Assembly (NCBI RefSeq): GCF_000426065.1
Contig: NZ_AUEQ01000006.1
Span: 434,001 to 498,000, forward strand
DNA: 64,000 bases
From: Mycobacterium sp. URHD0025
GTDB taxonomy: Bacteria > Actinomycetota > Actinomycetes > Mycobacteriales > Mycobacteriaceae
Direction of reading: 5' to 3'
The translations under genes and the position numbers were made by a program. How positions within the stretch are numbered: the first letter of the stretch is position 1; every line of letters starts with the position of its first letter. The notes beneath the pieces are model-generated. The model made no database searches and was not told where the DNA came from. It was given only the letters and a program-made list of their open reading frames with translations. Positions 18,458 through 29,069 of this stretch are shown here, one piece after another.

Positions 18458-18561
18458 GGCTGGGGTTTCTCCTCCGGGACGGGATGAGGGAGATAGGGGT
18501 GTGGTCGGTTACCGGGGTTGGTCGGGCCCGTCATCGATGACGATGGGCTGACGCCGTGGGT

Positions 18562-18579
18562 TCACTGACACATACACAT
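18562..18579 (-). CDS. Upstream ORF encoding MCMCQ in the metY leader
   Basis: A five-codon frame, ATG-TGT-ATG-TGT-CAG-TGA, lies between the SAM-IV riboswitch and metY. It has a strong ribosome-binding site (GGAGG, 18586-18590) six bases from the ATG. All but one codon are Met or Cys, the end products of the sulfur pathway. Mycobacteria are known to use cysteine-rich upstream ORFs for attenuation, so ribosome speed over these codons may report Cys-tRNA or Met-tRNA charging. Translation is inferred. Confidence 0.6.
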   Translation of the reverse strand: MCMCQ

Positions 18580-18629
18580 GGCTGGCCTCCACCAGGTTTC
18601 CCTGTCTGTCTGGGGGCCCGTACCTTCGG

Positions 18630-18748
18630 ACCCGCGCTTGCCTTGCAGCCGCGAACGACTGCTCAACCTGGTCATCACCCGGGGCACCCCACCGCGGTTG
18701 GAGGGTTGCCGGCCAGCAAGCCGGGGCTTGATGCTGACACTCATGACC
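18630..18748 (-). ncRNA. SAM-IV riboswitch upstream of metY
   Basis: On the metY strand the RNA starts GGTCATGAGTGTCAGC and continues with CAAGCCCCGGCTTGCTGGCC, GGCAACCCTCCAACCGCGG, GGGGTGCCCCGGGTGATGACC and GGCAAGCGCGGGTC. These are the conserved blocks of the actinobacterial SAM-IV class: the P1 stem GGTCAT/ATGACC, the SAM core with GGCAACCCTCC, and a downstream pseudoknot region. SAM-IV is established upstream of this gene in mycobacteria. The 3' limit is approximate. The switch should lower metY-metX expression when SAM binds. Confidence 0.9.
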
Positions 18749-19025
18749 GGCTTGCAGCTTATCGCAACGCGTTGAGGCGGTGCCAGTCGGTTGTTCGGGG
18801 TGTTTGCCGGTTCTGCGCGAGCCGGACCGAAACACGTTCAGCTGGACGGGCGGCGGCCGGCGACGAACGCGTGAACGTCAGCCAAAGTTACTGGTCAGTA
18901 ATGAAAGCTGCCCCTTCGAGGGGATGCCCGTCCTTGTAGTCTGGCCGCGATAACTAGAGCAGCGAATAACCGCGGGTGAGGGCGAGTGATCCTCGTCGAG
19001 CCCGACTGACGCCGGGAGAGCAACC
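18749..19025. promoter_or_regulatory. Divergent regulatory region between metY leader and icd
   Basis: There is no gene in this stretch. It must hold the promoter for the metY leader on one strand and for icd on the other. The clearest element is the near-perfect palindrome TTACTGGTCAGTAA (18888-18901; six-base arms around GT), which resembles a TetR-type operator. TAGTCT at 18937-18942 is a possible -10 for icd. GGGAGAG precedes the icd ATG. Confidence 0.5.
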
Positions 19026-21266
<2,241 letters not shown>

Positions 21267-21274
21267 GTTCGGCA

Positions 21275-21302
21275 GCTCGGCGCGGCAACAGCCGCGCCGA
21301 GC
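21275..21302. terminator. Terminator hairpin between icd and converging hydrolase
   Basis: A perfect 12-bp stem GCTCGGCGCGGC / GCCGCGCCGAGC with loop AACA lies nine bases after the icd stop and 17 bases before the stop of the opposite gene. It has no U-tract on either strand, as is common in mycobacteria. Probably bidirectional. Confidence 0.8.
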
Positions 21303-21318
21303 CCGCGCTCAGGGGCGA

Positions 21319-22152
21319 TCAGCCCGTCGCGCGGGTCTGACCGATGTGCCCGTCCACGAATTCGGTGATCACCCTGGTGATGGTGTCGGGCGCCTCGAAC
21401 ATCGGGACGTGACCAACGCCCTTGAGTGTCTTCACCACGGCATCCGCAGCCAGGCTCTTGGTGAAATGCCGGCTGAAGCGTGGCGCCGGCAGCACCCGGT
21501 CCTTCTCGCAGATCACGAGTTGGGTTGGGGTTCGGGAGTTTTTGATCTCCATCAGGCCCGCGGTGGTCAGTGCCTTGACCATGAGCTTGAAGTACGCCGG
21601 GCAGTGAGCCAGGTCCTCGATCAGGTCGCGGCGATCACTGTCGTTCAGCACGTCGGGTGTGGCGCTCACGGCCAGATATGAGATCTGTTTGGTCAGTGGG
21701 AGTTTCAGCAGTTGCTGGCCCAACACCGCAGTCGACAGCACGATCGGCAGCGCGGCCACGAACTTCGCGATGATCTCGTACTTCGCCGGGGTGAACCGCG
21801 ACCAGCCGCCCGCGGGGGCGATGCCGGTCAGCGTGCGGGCCCGGCCGCGGCGTTCCAGTTCGAAGGCCACCCAGCCGCCGAGGGAATTGCCGACGATGTG
21901 CGCGGTGCACCAGCCGAGCTCGTCGAGCCGGCGTTCGACGTCGTCGGCCAGTGTCGCCACGTCGAGCAGGAGCGGAGCGTGCGTGCCGCCGTGGTGGCCG
22001 GCCATGGTCGGGGCGAACACCTCGTAGCGGCCGGTCTGTGCGAGTTGCGGTGCAACGTACTTCCACACGCTCTGCGACAACAGGAACGGGTGCAGCAGCA
22101 GGATCGGTTCGCCGTCGGGAGTGCCCAGGTGAATGGGAGCACGTTCAGCCAT
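21319..22152 (-). CDS. Alpha/beta hydrolase
   Basis: A 277-residue alpha/beta hydrolase. The nucleophile elbow is VGNSLGGW (Ser about residue 90), the oxyanion region is LLLHPFLLSQSVW, and the catalytic His is probably in LKGVGHVPMFEAP near the C-terminus. A cap region of helices lies around 130-200. The substrate is unknown. ATG 22152 begins the conserved part; ATG 22164 would add four residues. Neither has a strong ribosome-binding site. A GATACC-GCC-GGTATC inverted repeat at 22171-22185 lies directly upstream and may be an operator. Divergent from xthA. Confidence 0.82.
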   Translation of the reverse strand: MAERAPIHLGTPDGEPILLLHPFLLSQSVWKYVAPQLAQTGRYEVFAPTMAGHHGGTHAPLLLDVATLADDVERRLDELGWCTAHIVGNSLGGWVAFELERRGRARTLTGIAPAGGWSRFTPAKYEIIAKFVAALPIVLSTAVLGQQLLKLPLTKQISYLAVSATPDVLNDSDRRDLIEDLAHCPAYFKLMVKALTTAGLMEIKNSRTPTQLVICEKDRVLPAPRFSRHFTKSLAADAVVKTLKGVGHVPMFEAPDTITRVITEFVDGHIGQTRATG

Positions 22153-22234
22153 GCCGCCAGACATTAAGGTGATACCGCCGGTATCGCAAGAGGCCACCCG
22201 CGAGTGACGGTATCCACCGGTACGGTCTGTGGAC

Positions 22235-23032
22235 GTGAGTTCTCTTACCGTCAGCACCATCAACGTCAACGGCATCCGCGCCGCGGTCAAACAGCGGTCC
22301 ACCGACAACCTCGGCCTGCTCCCCTGGCTGGAAACCGAGGCCGATGTGGTGTGCCTGCAGGAGACACGGGCCGACGACGAGCAGCTCAGCGATGCCTTGG
22401 CGCCGGCCCTGGCCGACGGCTGGAACGTGGCCTCGGCTGTTCCGCATGTCAAGGGCCGCAATGGCGTAGCGGTGCTGTCCCGCCATCCCATCGAGGCGTC
22501 CCGGTTGCTGGTCTCCGACGAGTTCGAGGCCCACGGTCGCTACCTCGAAGTGGATACCGCGGGCGTGACGGTGGGCAGTGTGTACGTCCCGACCGGCGAG
22601 GCCGAGACGGACCGTCAGCTGGAGAAGGAACGGTTCATGGCCGCCGTCGCGGCGCGGATGGCCGAGCTACACCCACGTGACTCGGTGCTGTGCGGTGACT
22701 GGAACATCGCGCACACGGAGAACGACATCAAGAACTGGAAGGGCAACATCAAGAAGGCCGGCTTCCTGCCGAGTGAGCGGGCCTGGCTCACCGAATTGTT
22801 GGGCACGGGCTGGGTGGACGTGGTGCGCGGGCTGCATCCCGACGTGGCCGGGCCCTACAGCTGGTGGTCGTGGCGTGGCAAGGCGTTCGACAACGACGCC
22901 GGCTGGCGCATCGACTATCACCTGGCCAGCCCGTCACTGGCGGTCCGGGCGACGTCGGCGCGGGTGGACCGCGCGGAGCTGTATGCCCTGCGGTGGTCGG
23001 ATCACTCGCCGGTGACCGTTACTTACGGCTGA
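22235..23032 (+). CDS. xthA: Exodeoxyribonuclease III
   Basis: A 265-residue exonuclease III / AP endonuclease (Mg-dependent, base excision repair). Signature residues: INVNGIRAA at the N-terminus, CLQETRADD (metal Glu), YVPTGEAETDRQLEKE (Tyr of the active site), GDWNIAHTENDIKN (Asp/Asn) and WRIDYHLASPSL plus RWSDHSPVTV (final Asp-His). GTG 22235 is placed eight bases after the hexamer TACGGT (22221-22226), consistent with leaderless translation; GTG 22229 is too close to it. The 3' end overlaps the converging gene by 10 bases. Confidence 0.94.
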   Translation: MSSLTVSTINVNGIRAAVKQRSTDNLGLLPWLETEADVVCLQETRADDEQLSDALAPALADGWNVASAVPHVKGRNGVAVLSRHPIEASRLLVSDEFEAHGRYLEVDTAGVTVGSVYVPTGEAETDRQLEKERFMAAVAARMAELHPRDSVLCGDWNIAHTENDIKNWKGNIKKAGFLPSERAWLTELLGTGWVDVVRGLHPDVAGPYSWWSWRGKAFDNDAGWRIDYHLASPSLAVRATSARVDRAELYALRWSDHSPVTVTYG

Positions 23033-23640
23033 CGCGAGTCCGGACGACGGCCCAGGTGTAGCAGCACTTTCTCGAAATCTGTTGCCGCCGAACCATTGAC
23101 GGCCCGGTCGAACGGTGATGCAGAACTGTCGCGGAGGTCACCGTCGGGGATCGCCATGACCAATGGCACGACGGCGGTGACGACATCGTCCGGCAGTTCG
23201 TAGGCCGCTCCGAGGCTGGCGGCGACGTCCCAGCCGTGCACGACGTAATCGACGAAGTGGAACCCGATCGCCAGCGCGCCGGGGAACGTCGCACCCGGTC
23301 CGAACTCGGGCAACGCGAACATCGTCTGCAAGACCCCGTCCTGCGCGAAGGCGCCGAGCACGTCGTGAGCAGCCGCGGCGTAGGTGCCGGCCGGGTCGGT
23401 GCGCACGGCGTCGGAGACCCTTTCGGCTTTCCACACCGCTTCGTCGGCGCCCTGTCCGCGGGCCGCCGCGGCGAACCCCTGATGCTGCACGGTCATGTGG
23501 GCCAGGAGATCACCCAATGTCCACGCGGCACACGGGGTGGGACGGTCCAGGTCGGAGGTTCGGACAGACTCGACGGCTTCGACGGAGCGCAGAACGGCGA
23601 CGCGGTGGAGGGGCCGCAGATCCGTTTCAATAGTATGCAT
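23023..23640 (-). CDS. TIGR03086-type DinB-fold protein (mycothiol-dependent family)
   Basis: A 205-residue protein of the DinB / maleylpyruvate isomerase-like superfamily. Features are an N-terminal helix with DLDRPTPCAAWTLGDLLAHM and VHGWDVAASLG, whose histidines form the usual metal site with HFVDYV. Relatives use mycothiol or act as unknown metal enzymes. A promoter TTGCGA, 17 bases, TATCGT, then six bases to ATG 23640 supports this start; ATG 23646 would overlap the -10 spacing. The start codon sits inside the palindrome GTATGCATAC (23633-23642), a likely site for the divergent MarR protein. Confidence 0.8.
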   Translation of the reverse strand: MHTIETDLRPLHRVAVLRSVEAVESVRTSDLDRPTPCAAWTLGDLLAHMTVQHQGFAAAARGQGADEAVWKAERVSDAVRTDPAGTYAAAAHDVLGAFAQDGVLQTMFALPEFGPGATFPGALAIGFHFVDYVVHGWDVAASLGAAYELPDDVVTAVVPLVMAIPDGDLRDSSASPFDRAVNGSAATDFEKVLLHLGRRPDSRQP

Positions 23641-23682
23641 ACGCATACGATAAGCGCGAGCACATAATTTCGCAACGCTTAC
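23633..23682. promoter_or_regulatory. Divergent MarR control region
   Basis: The perfect palindrome GTATGCATAC (23633-23642) is followed by a third half-site GCATAC (23643-23648). They overlap the -10 (TATCGT) and start of the TIGR03086 gene, whose -35 is TTGCGA at the standard 17-base spacing. On the other strand TACCCT (23680-23685) lies six bases before the MarR GTG. The layout suggests MarR repression of its neighbour. Confidence 0.55.
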
Positions 23683-23691
23683 CCTGAGTCT

Positions 23692-24114
23692 GTGCCGAAG
23701 CGCCCGGATCTGGCGGCCATGCTGGCCCCGCTCTTGCGTGAGCTGCTCGCTGCCGAGCAGCCGGTGCTGGATGCTCACGGCGTGACGATGTGGGGCTACG
23801 TGGTCCTGCTCGCACTCGACCGGTCCTCGGTGCGGACCCAGGCGGCGCTGGCCGAGGCGATCGGTGCCGACAAAACCCGCATCATCCGCACCCTCGATCA
23901 CCTGCAGCAGCAGGGCTTCATCGAGCGTGAGGCCGACCCCGACGACCGCCGCGTGCGGCTACTGGCCATCACCGATGCGGGCCGCGCGGTCAAGGATGCG
24001 ATCCAGCGGGAGATCCAGCGCGGCGAGGAGCGCTGGCTGGGCGAGCTGTCTGCTGACGACCGGAAAGTGTTCCTGCGGGTGCTGCAGCAGCTGACCCGCG
24101 AAGAATCCGGATGA
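23692..24114 (+). CDS. MarR-family transcriptional regulator
   Basis: A 140-residue MarR protein with the winged helix from about residue 30 to 95: TQAALAEAIGADKTRIIRTLDHLQQ is the recognition part and READPDDRRVRLLAITDAGR the wing with the conserved Asp-Asp-Arg-Arg turn. GTG 23692 is six bases after TACCCT, so leaderless. Divergent from the TIGR03086 gene; trpS follows after 24 bases but is unlikely to be a functional partner. Confidence 0.92.
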   Translation: MPKRPDLAAMLAPLLRELLAAEQPVLDAHGVTMWGYVVLLALDRSSVRTQAALAEAIGADKTRIIRTLDHLQQQGFIEREADPDDRRVRLLAITDAGRAVKDAIQREIQRGEERWLGELSADDRKVFLRVLQQLTREESG

Positions 24115-25155
<1,041 letters not shown>

Positions 25156-25170
25156 GCGCCAGGGGAGGGT

Positions 25171-26193
25171 ATGGCGGTGGACGAGCCAGAGAAGCCAGGA
25201 CTGCTGGACCGAGCGCGCACGCGGTTCCCCTGGTTCGACCATGTGATGCGGGCGCAGGACCGCTATACCGACTGCAGCGGCAACTTCTACGCCGCCGGCA
25301 TCACCTATTTCACGATCTTCGCGCTGTTCCCGCTGCTGATGGTCGGCTTTGCCGCCGGCGGTTTCCTGCTGTCACGACGGCCTGACCTGCTCGAGGAAAT
25401 CGAGCAGCGGATCCGTCAAGCGGTCTCCGGTGATCTCGGCCAGCAACTGATCACCCTGATGGACTCGGCCATCGCCTCGCGCGGCACCGTCGGCGTGATC
25501 GGGCTCGCGACCGCGGCCTGGGCCGGGCTGGGCTGGATGGCCAATCTGCGCGAGGCCCTGAGTCGGATGTGGGAGCAACACGCCGAGTCCAACTTTGTCG
25601 GCAACAAGCTGTCGGACCTTCTCGCCCTGGTGTCGGCGTTCCTCGCCATGGTGATCACCATCGCGCTGACGGCACTCGGTGACCCCACGCTGATGCGGAA
25701 AGTGCTGCGATGGATCGGCTTCCACGACGGCGTCATCCTCGGCAGCGGATTGCGCGCCATATCGATCGCGGTGTCGGTCTCGATCTCGTGGCTGTTGTTC
25801 ACCTGGATCATCTCGCGGTTGCCACGCGAGCCGGTGCCGTTCCGCCGGTGCTTTCGGGCCGGCCTGCTGGCCGCCGTCGGTTTCGAGGTCTTCAAACAGG
25901 TCGCGTCGATATACCTGCAATCCGTGCTGAGCGGTCCGGCCGGGGCGACGTTCGGTCCGGTGCTGGGCCTGATGGTGTTCGCCTACGTCACCGCGCGGCT
26001 CATCCTGTTCGCGACAGCTTGGGCGGCGACATCGCGGGAGAGCCTGGCCGAGGCGCCCGTGCTACCGCCGGACCCCGCGCAGATCGTCACCAGGGTGCAG
26101 GTCCGCGAGGGGATCGGGGTATCGGGCGCTCTGGCCGCAGCCGCAATGGGAGCGATTGGTGCTCTTGGGCTTTCGCGGTTTCTGCGTCGTTAG
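25171..26193 (+). CDS. YihY/BrkB-family inner membrane protein
   Basis: A 340-residue polytopic protein of the YihY (formerly RNase BN) family with about six membrane segments: AAGITYFTIFALFPLLMVGFA early, a segment around 105-120, LALVSAFLAMVITIALTAL, SIAVSVSISWLLFTWIIS, and a pair near the C-terminus. The family is not a ribonuclease; its function is unknown. It matches Rv3335c after trpS. ATG 25171 has GGGAGGG too close; GTG 25177 has better spacing and may be the true start. Its stop overlaps the converging SMR gene by four bases. Confidence 0.9.
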   Translation: MAVDEPEKPGLLDRARTRFPWFDHVMRAQDRYTDCSGNFYAAGITYFTIFALFPLLMVGFAAGGFLLSRRPDLLEEIEQRIRQAVSGDLGQQLITLMDSAIASRGTVGVIGLATAAWAGLGWMANLREALSRMWEQHAESNFVGNKLSDLLALVSAFLAMVITIALTALGDPTLMRKVLRWIGFHDGVILGSGLRAISIAVSVSISWLLFTWIISRLPREPVPFRRCFRAGLLAAVGFEVFKQVASIYLQSVLSGPAGATFGPVLGLMVFAYVTARLILFATAWAATSRESLAEAPVLPPDPAQIVTRVQVREGIGVSGALAAAAMGAIGALGLSRFLRR

Positions 26194-26507
26194 TGGCTTA
26201 TCGCCTTGAGACCAACGATGCAGCCGACGATTCCGAGTATCAGCAGCATCTTGACCAGCGACGTGGATTCCGTACCGGTCACCATCGCGTAGCCGACGGT
26301 GAGCGCCGCGCCGATGCCGACCCATACCGCATAACTGGTGCCTGGCGGCAGGCTGCGCATCGCGATGGCCAACCCGGCCATCGAAAACGCCAGGCCCACA
26401 AAGAAAACCACCGATGGAGCCAAGCGGGTGAATCCGTCCGACCTACTCAGCGCTGTCGCCCAGACCGCCTCGAGGACGCCGGAGACGACGAGAATGATCC
26501 AAGCCAT
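26190..26507 (-). CDS. SMR-family exporter, guanidinium (Gdx/SugE) type
   Basis: A 105-residue four-helix small multidrug resistance protein. The opening MAWIILVVSGVLEAVWATAL carries the essential membrane Glu (residue 13) and the Gdx-type Gly-Val-Leu-Glu-Ala-Val-Trp pattern. LPPGTSYAVWVGIGAA matches the SugE/Gdx signature rather than EmrE. These proteins export guanidinium as antiparallel dimers driven by protons. A guanidine-III riboswitch directly upstream confirms the substrate class. GGAGG lies six bases upstream of ATG 26507. Single-gene unit. Confidence 0.9.
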   Translation of the reverse strand: MAWIILVVSGVLEAVWATALSRSDGFTRLAPSVVFFVGLAFSMAGLAIAMRSLPPGTSYAVWVGIGAALTVGYAMVTGTESTSLVKMLLILGIVGCIVGLKAISH

Positions 26508-26520
26508 GAGACACCTCCAG

Positions 26521-26571
26521 AACACCCCGTCTTGTCGCTGGCCGGGTACGGGTGCCGCCTCGTCCGGTGCC
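26521..26571 (-). ncRNA. Guanidine-III riboswitch (ykkC-III) upstream of the SMR exporter
   Basis: On the exporter strand the conserved blocks of the ykkC-III class follow in order: CACCGGACGAGGC, CCCGTACCCGG and GACAAGACGGGG, with the pairing CCGG/CCGG and CACC/GGTG expected for its pseudoknot. It ends 13 bases before the exporter start, so the ribosome-binding site is within reach of the expression platform. Free guanidine should turn the exporter on. Match is to the consensus as I remember it; not searched. Confidence 0.82.
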
Positions 26572-26617
26572 GTGTACTGGCGAGGTCCATTGTAACAACG
26601 ACGTAACATGGCGAGTT

Positions 26618-27466
26618 GTGAGCTTGGCAACCACGTGGTCGCGGGCGATGGGTCTCGACGTTCCCATCCTCAACGCACCGATGGGCGGCGCCGCGGGAGG
26701 CCGGTTGGCGGCCGCGGTCTCGGCTGCCGGCGGCCTCGGCATGGTCGGCATGGGTAGTTCGGCGACGGCTGACCAGTTGACCGCCGAACTGGCGCAAGCA
26801 GATGGCCAGAGAGTCGGAATTGGCCTGGTGCACTGGGTCGCTCAGGACCGCCCCGATCTGTTCGACGTGGCGTTGGCGGCCCGGCCGGCTCTGCTCAGTG
26901 TCAGCTTCGGCGAGGACTGGGATTGGGTGCGTCGCGCACACGATGCGGGCGTGACTGTGACGACTCAGGTGGCCACGGTAGAAGCGGCCCGACGCGCGGT
27001 CGATACCGGCGTCGATGTCGTGGTGGCACGCGGAGCCGAAGGTGGCGGGCACGGTGAGCCGACGGTCGGCACGCTGCCGCTGTTGGCCGATGTGCTCGAC
27101 GCCGTGGACGTGCCCGTGCTGGCCGCCGGCGGGATCTCGTCGCCGCGGGCGGTGGCCGCGGTATTGGCTGCCGGCGCGGCCGGGGCCTGGGTCGGCACGG
27201 CGTTCGCGGCGTGTGCCGAGGCGCTGACGCCGGCCACGGCGCGTGAGGCCCTGCTGGCCGCCGACGGCTCGGCCACGGAGCTGACCAGCGAATATGATGT
27301 GGCCGCAGGCTATCGATGGCCGGCCGGCATTCCCGAGCGGGTGCTGACGGGATCACCCGTCAACGCCGGGCAGGGTGTCGGGGCTCTGCGGCACGCGGCC
27401 ACGGTCGCCGACACCGTGAAAACGCTGGCTGAAGGTGCGGCTGAGCTCCTGGCTCGCTGGCACTGA
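26618..27466 (+). CDS. Nitronate monooxygenase-type flavoprotein
   Basis: A 282-residue FMN TIM-barrel of the nitronate monooxygenase / 2-nitropropane dioxygenase family. Motifs: VPILNAPMGGAAGGRLAAAV at the start (FMN contact), VARGAEGGGHGEP (the Gly-rich loop with the catalytic His) and VLAAGGISSPRAVAAVLAAGA with AWVGTAF for phosphate binding. Family members oxidise nitronates such as propionate-3-nitronate. It is shorter than many family members. GTG 26618 lies eight bases after TAACAT, consistent with leaderless expression. Divergent from the riboswitch-controlled exporter. Confidence 0.88.
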   Translation: MSLATTWSRAMGLDVPILNAPMGGAAGGRLAAAVSAAGGLGMVGMGSSATADQLTAELAQADGQRVGIGLVHWVAQDRPDLFDVALAARPALLSVSFGEDWDWVRRAHDAGVTVTTQVATVEAARRAVDTGVDVVVARGAEGGGHGEPTVGTLPLLADVLDAVDVPVLAAGGISSPRAVAAVLAAGAAGAWVGTAFAACAEALTPATAREALLAADGSATELTSEYDVAAGYRWPAGIPERVLTGSPVNAGQGVGALRHAATVADTVKTLAEGAAELLARWH

Positions 27467-27467
27467 T

Positions 27468-27510
27468 GGGCCTGTCAAACCGCCGAGAGCGGCGGCGGAT
27501 TGGCAGGCCC
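27468..27510. terminator. Bidirectional terminator hairpin
   Basis: An outer stem GGGCCTGTCAA / TTGGCAGGCCC (one G-T wobble) encloses an inner CCGCC / GGCGG stem. It begins two bases after the nitronate monooxygenase stop and lies before the stop of the converging glycosyltransferase. A short T-containing run (GTATTT) follows on the plus strand. Likely stops transcription from both sides. Confidence 0.75.
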
Positions 27511-27566
27511 GAGACGTATTTAACTTCGGCGGTAATTACTTGTCAGCCGAATCGGCAAATTCATGA

Positions 27567-28820
27567 TCAGCTGCGCAGTGCTGCCTCGACTGCTTTGAGG
27601 ACCTGTCCCGCGCCGTCCTCGGTGCCGATGCGCGTCGCCGATGCCTCGGCATTGTCGCGAAAATGTGTAGTTGCCAGCGCTTCCTGGATCGCGGCGCCGA
27701 GATCCGCGGCGGTGAGCCGCCGCTGCGGGATCGGTGGCGGGCCGACGCCGAGTTCGAACAGCCGTCGCGCCCAGAACGGCTGGTCTCCGTAACCGGCCGG
27801 CACCGCGACCGTCGGTATGCCGGCACGCAGTCCCGCTGCTGCGGTGCCTGCACCGCAGTGGTGCACGACGGCGCCTGCCCGCGCGAAAAGCCAGTCGTGG
27901 GGGACTTCGCCAATCGCGAGCATGTCATCCCCGTCGACATCGAGGCCGGCCCAACCCGATTGGATCACCGCACGGGCGCCTACGCCCCGGACTGCCTGCG
28001 CCACAAGTGAGGAGAGCCGCTCAGCCTCGGCCCTGCTGTTGACCGTGCTGCCGAAGCCGATGACCACCGGCGGCGAACCGGCGTCGAGGAACTCCACCAG
28101 ATCAGCCGGCGGTTGCCATCCGGACGGGTGCGCCGGCCACCAATACCCGACGACATCGATTCCGGGTCTCCAGTCGGACGGCTTGGGGAGCACAGCGGAG
28201 GAATAGCCGTACAGGATCGGCCACCGAGCTTCCGTGCGCCGCCGTCTCAGCGTCCGAGCCGAGGCCTTCGGCAGCCCGAGCCGCGCACGAAAGTCATTGA
28301 CCGTGTTGCCATACAGCATGTCGATCATCGATTCACCGAACCGCGCGGCCGCCACGTTCCCGTGCCGGCCTGCCGACCATGCGCCCAGCACGGCGGGTGG
28401 ATAATCGGCGGTTGCCGAGAAGGGTTGCAACCGTACGCCGATGCTGGGGATACCGAGCGCTTCGGCAAGAGGATGACCGGCCAGCTCGGCGAACGGCGAC
28501 AGCAGCAGTGCATCGAGCGGTTCGCCGTCGACTGCTGCGATGACGTCATTCCCCAACGCCCGCATGCCGCGCGGGCTGAAGTATGCCGCCATGGCTTTCG
28601 CGGCATCGCGTGCCGAGACGTCGCCCAGATCGGTCGCGGCGCCGTCGAGGTGGTCATCGACTCCGCGGAACGCCAATCCGCAACCGGTCACCAGATCGGT
28701 GAATGCCTGATACGCCACCATGATCACGCGGTGTCCGACTTGCTGTAGCCGCACACCGACCCCGGTCAGCGGCGCCACATCGCCGCGGCTGCCGATGGCG
28801 ATGATCGCGATGGTCGCCAT
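27567..28820 (-). CDS. Macrolide/GPL-type glycosyltransferase (GT1), second of pair
   Basis: A 417-residue GT1 enzyme of the GT-B fold. The N-terminal acceptor domain begins [20 protein letters not shown]. The C-terminal nucleotide-sugar domain has [29 protein letters not shown] (the HCGxGT donor motif) and GDQPFWARRL. Relatives include mycobacterial glycopeptidolipid transferases (Rv1524/Rv1526c group) and macrolide glycosyltransferases. The ATG at 28820 directly abuts the TAG of the AtpE paralogue, so translation is coupled. Last gene of a four-gene TetR operon. Acceptor unknown: a lipid or a xenobiotic macrolide are both possible. Confidence 0.88.
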   Translation of the reverse strand: MATIAIIAIGSRGDVAPLTGVGVRLQQVGHRVIMVAYQAFTDLVTGCGLAFRGVDDHLDGAATDLGDVSARDAAKAMAAYFSPRGMRALGNDVIAAVDGEPLDALLLSPFAELAGHPLAEALGIPSIGVRLQPFSATADYPPAVLGAWSAGRHGNVAAARFGESMIDMLYGNTVNDFRARLGLPKASARTLRRRRTEARWPILYGYSSAVLPKPSDWRPGIDVVGYWWPAHPSGWQPPADLVEFLDAGSPPVVIGFGSTVNSRAEAERLSSLVAQAVRGVGARAVIQSGWAGLDVDGDDMLAIGEVPHDWLFARAGAVVHHCGAGTAAAGLRAGIPTVAVPAGYGDQPFWARRLFELGVGPPPIPQRRLTAADLGAAIQEALATTHFRDNAEASATRIGTEDGAGQVLKAVEAALRS

Positions 28821-29069
28821 CTATCCGCCTGGGGTAGCGAACACGAACAACGCCATGAAGGCGATATTGATGAAGAAGGTCGCCTCGACCAGGCTCACGG
28901 TGATGAAAAATGGTGTGAACAAACGTGACTGGGCCTCCGGCTGGCGCGCCACACCGGCGATGAATTGAGAGCCGGCCAGGCCGTCGCCGATCCCGGCGCC
29001 GATCGCGCCGCCGGCCACCATGATCGCCCCTGCCAGTAGGGCGTTGCCCATCAATGCGTCACTTGCCAT
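28821..29069 (-). CDS. ATP synthase c-subunit paralogue inside a glycosyltransferase operon
   Basis: An 82-residue two-helix proteolipid clearly homologous to mycobacterial AtpE. Helix 1 contains [15 protein letters not shown], the polar loop is [16 protein letters not shown] and helix 2 [17 protein letters not shown]. The proton-carrying Glu is kept (residue 62, equal to Glu61 of M. tuberculosis), as is Asp29 (equal to Asp28). Around it, Gly58 becomes Ser59, Ala63 becomes Thr64 and Tyr64 becomes Phe65, positions lining the bedaquiline site. No other F1Fo genes are nearby, so this is an extra copy. GGAGG lies six bases before the ATG; it overlaps the upstream gene by 11 bases and abuts the downstream start. 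Confidence 0.9.
   Translation of the reverse strand: MASDALMGNALLAGAIMVAGGAIGAGIGDGLAGSQFIAGVARQPEAQSRLFTPFFITVSLVEATFFINIAFMALFVFATPGG

Noticed and set aside
18562..18744. 60-codon frame through the riboswitch
   Set aside because: The region is structured RNA; only the last five codons have a ribosome-binding site and are reported as the uORF.
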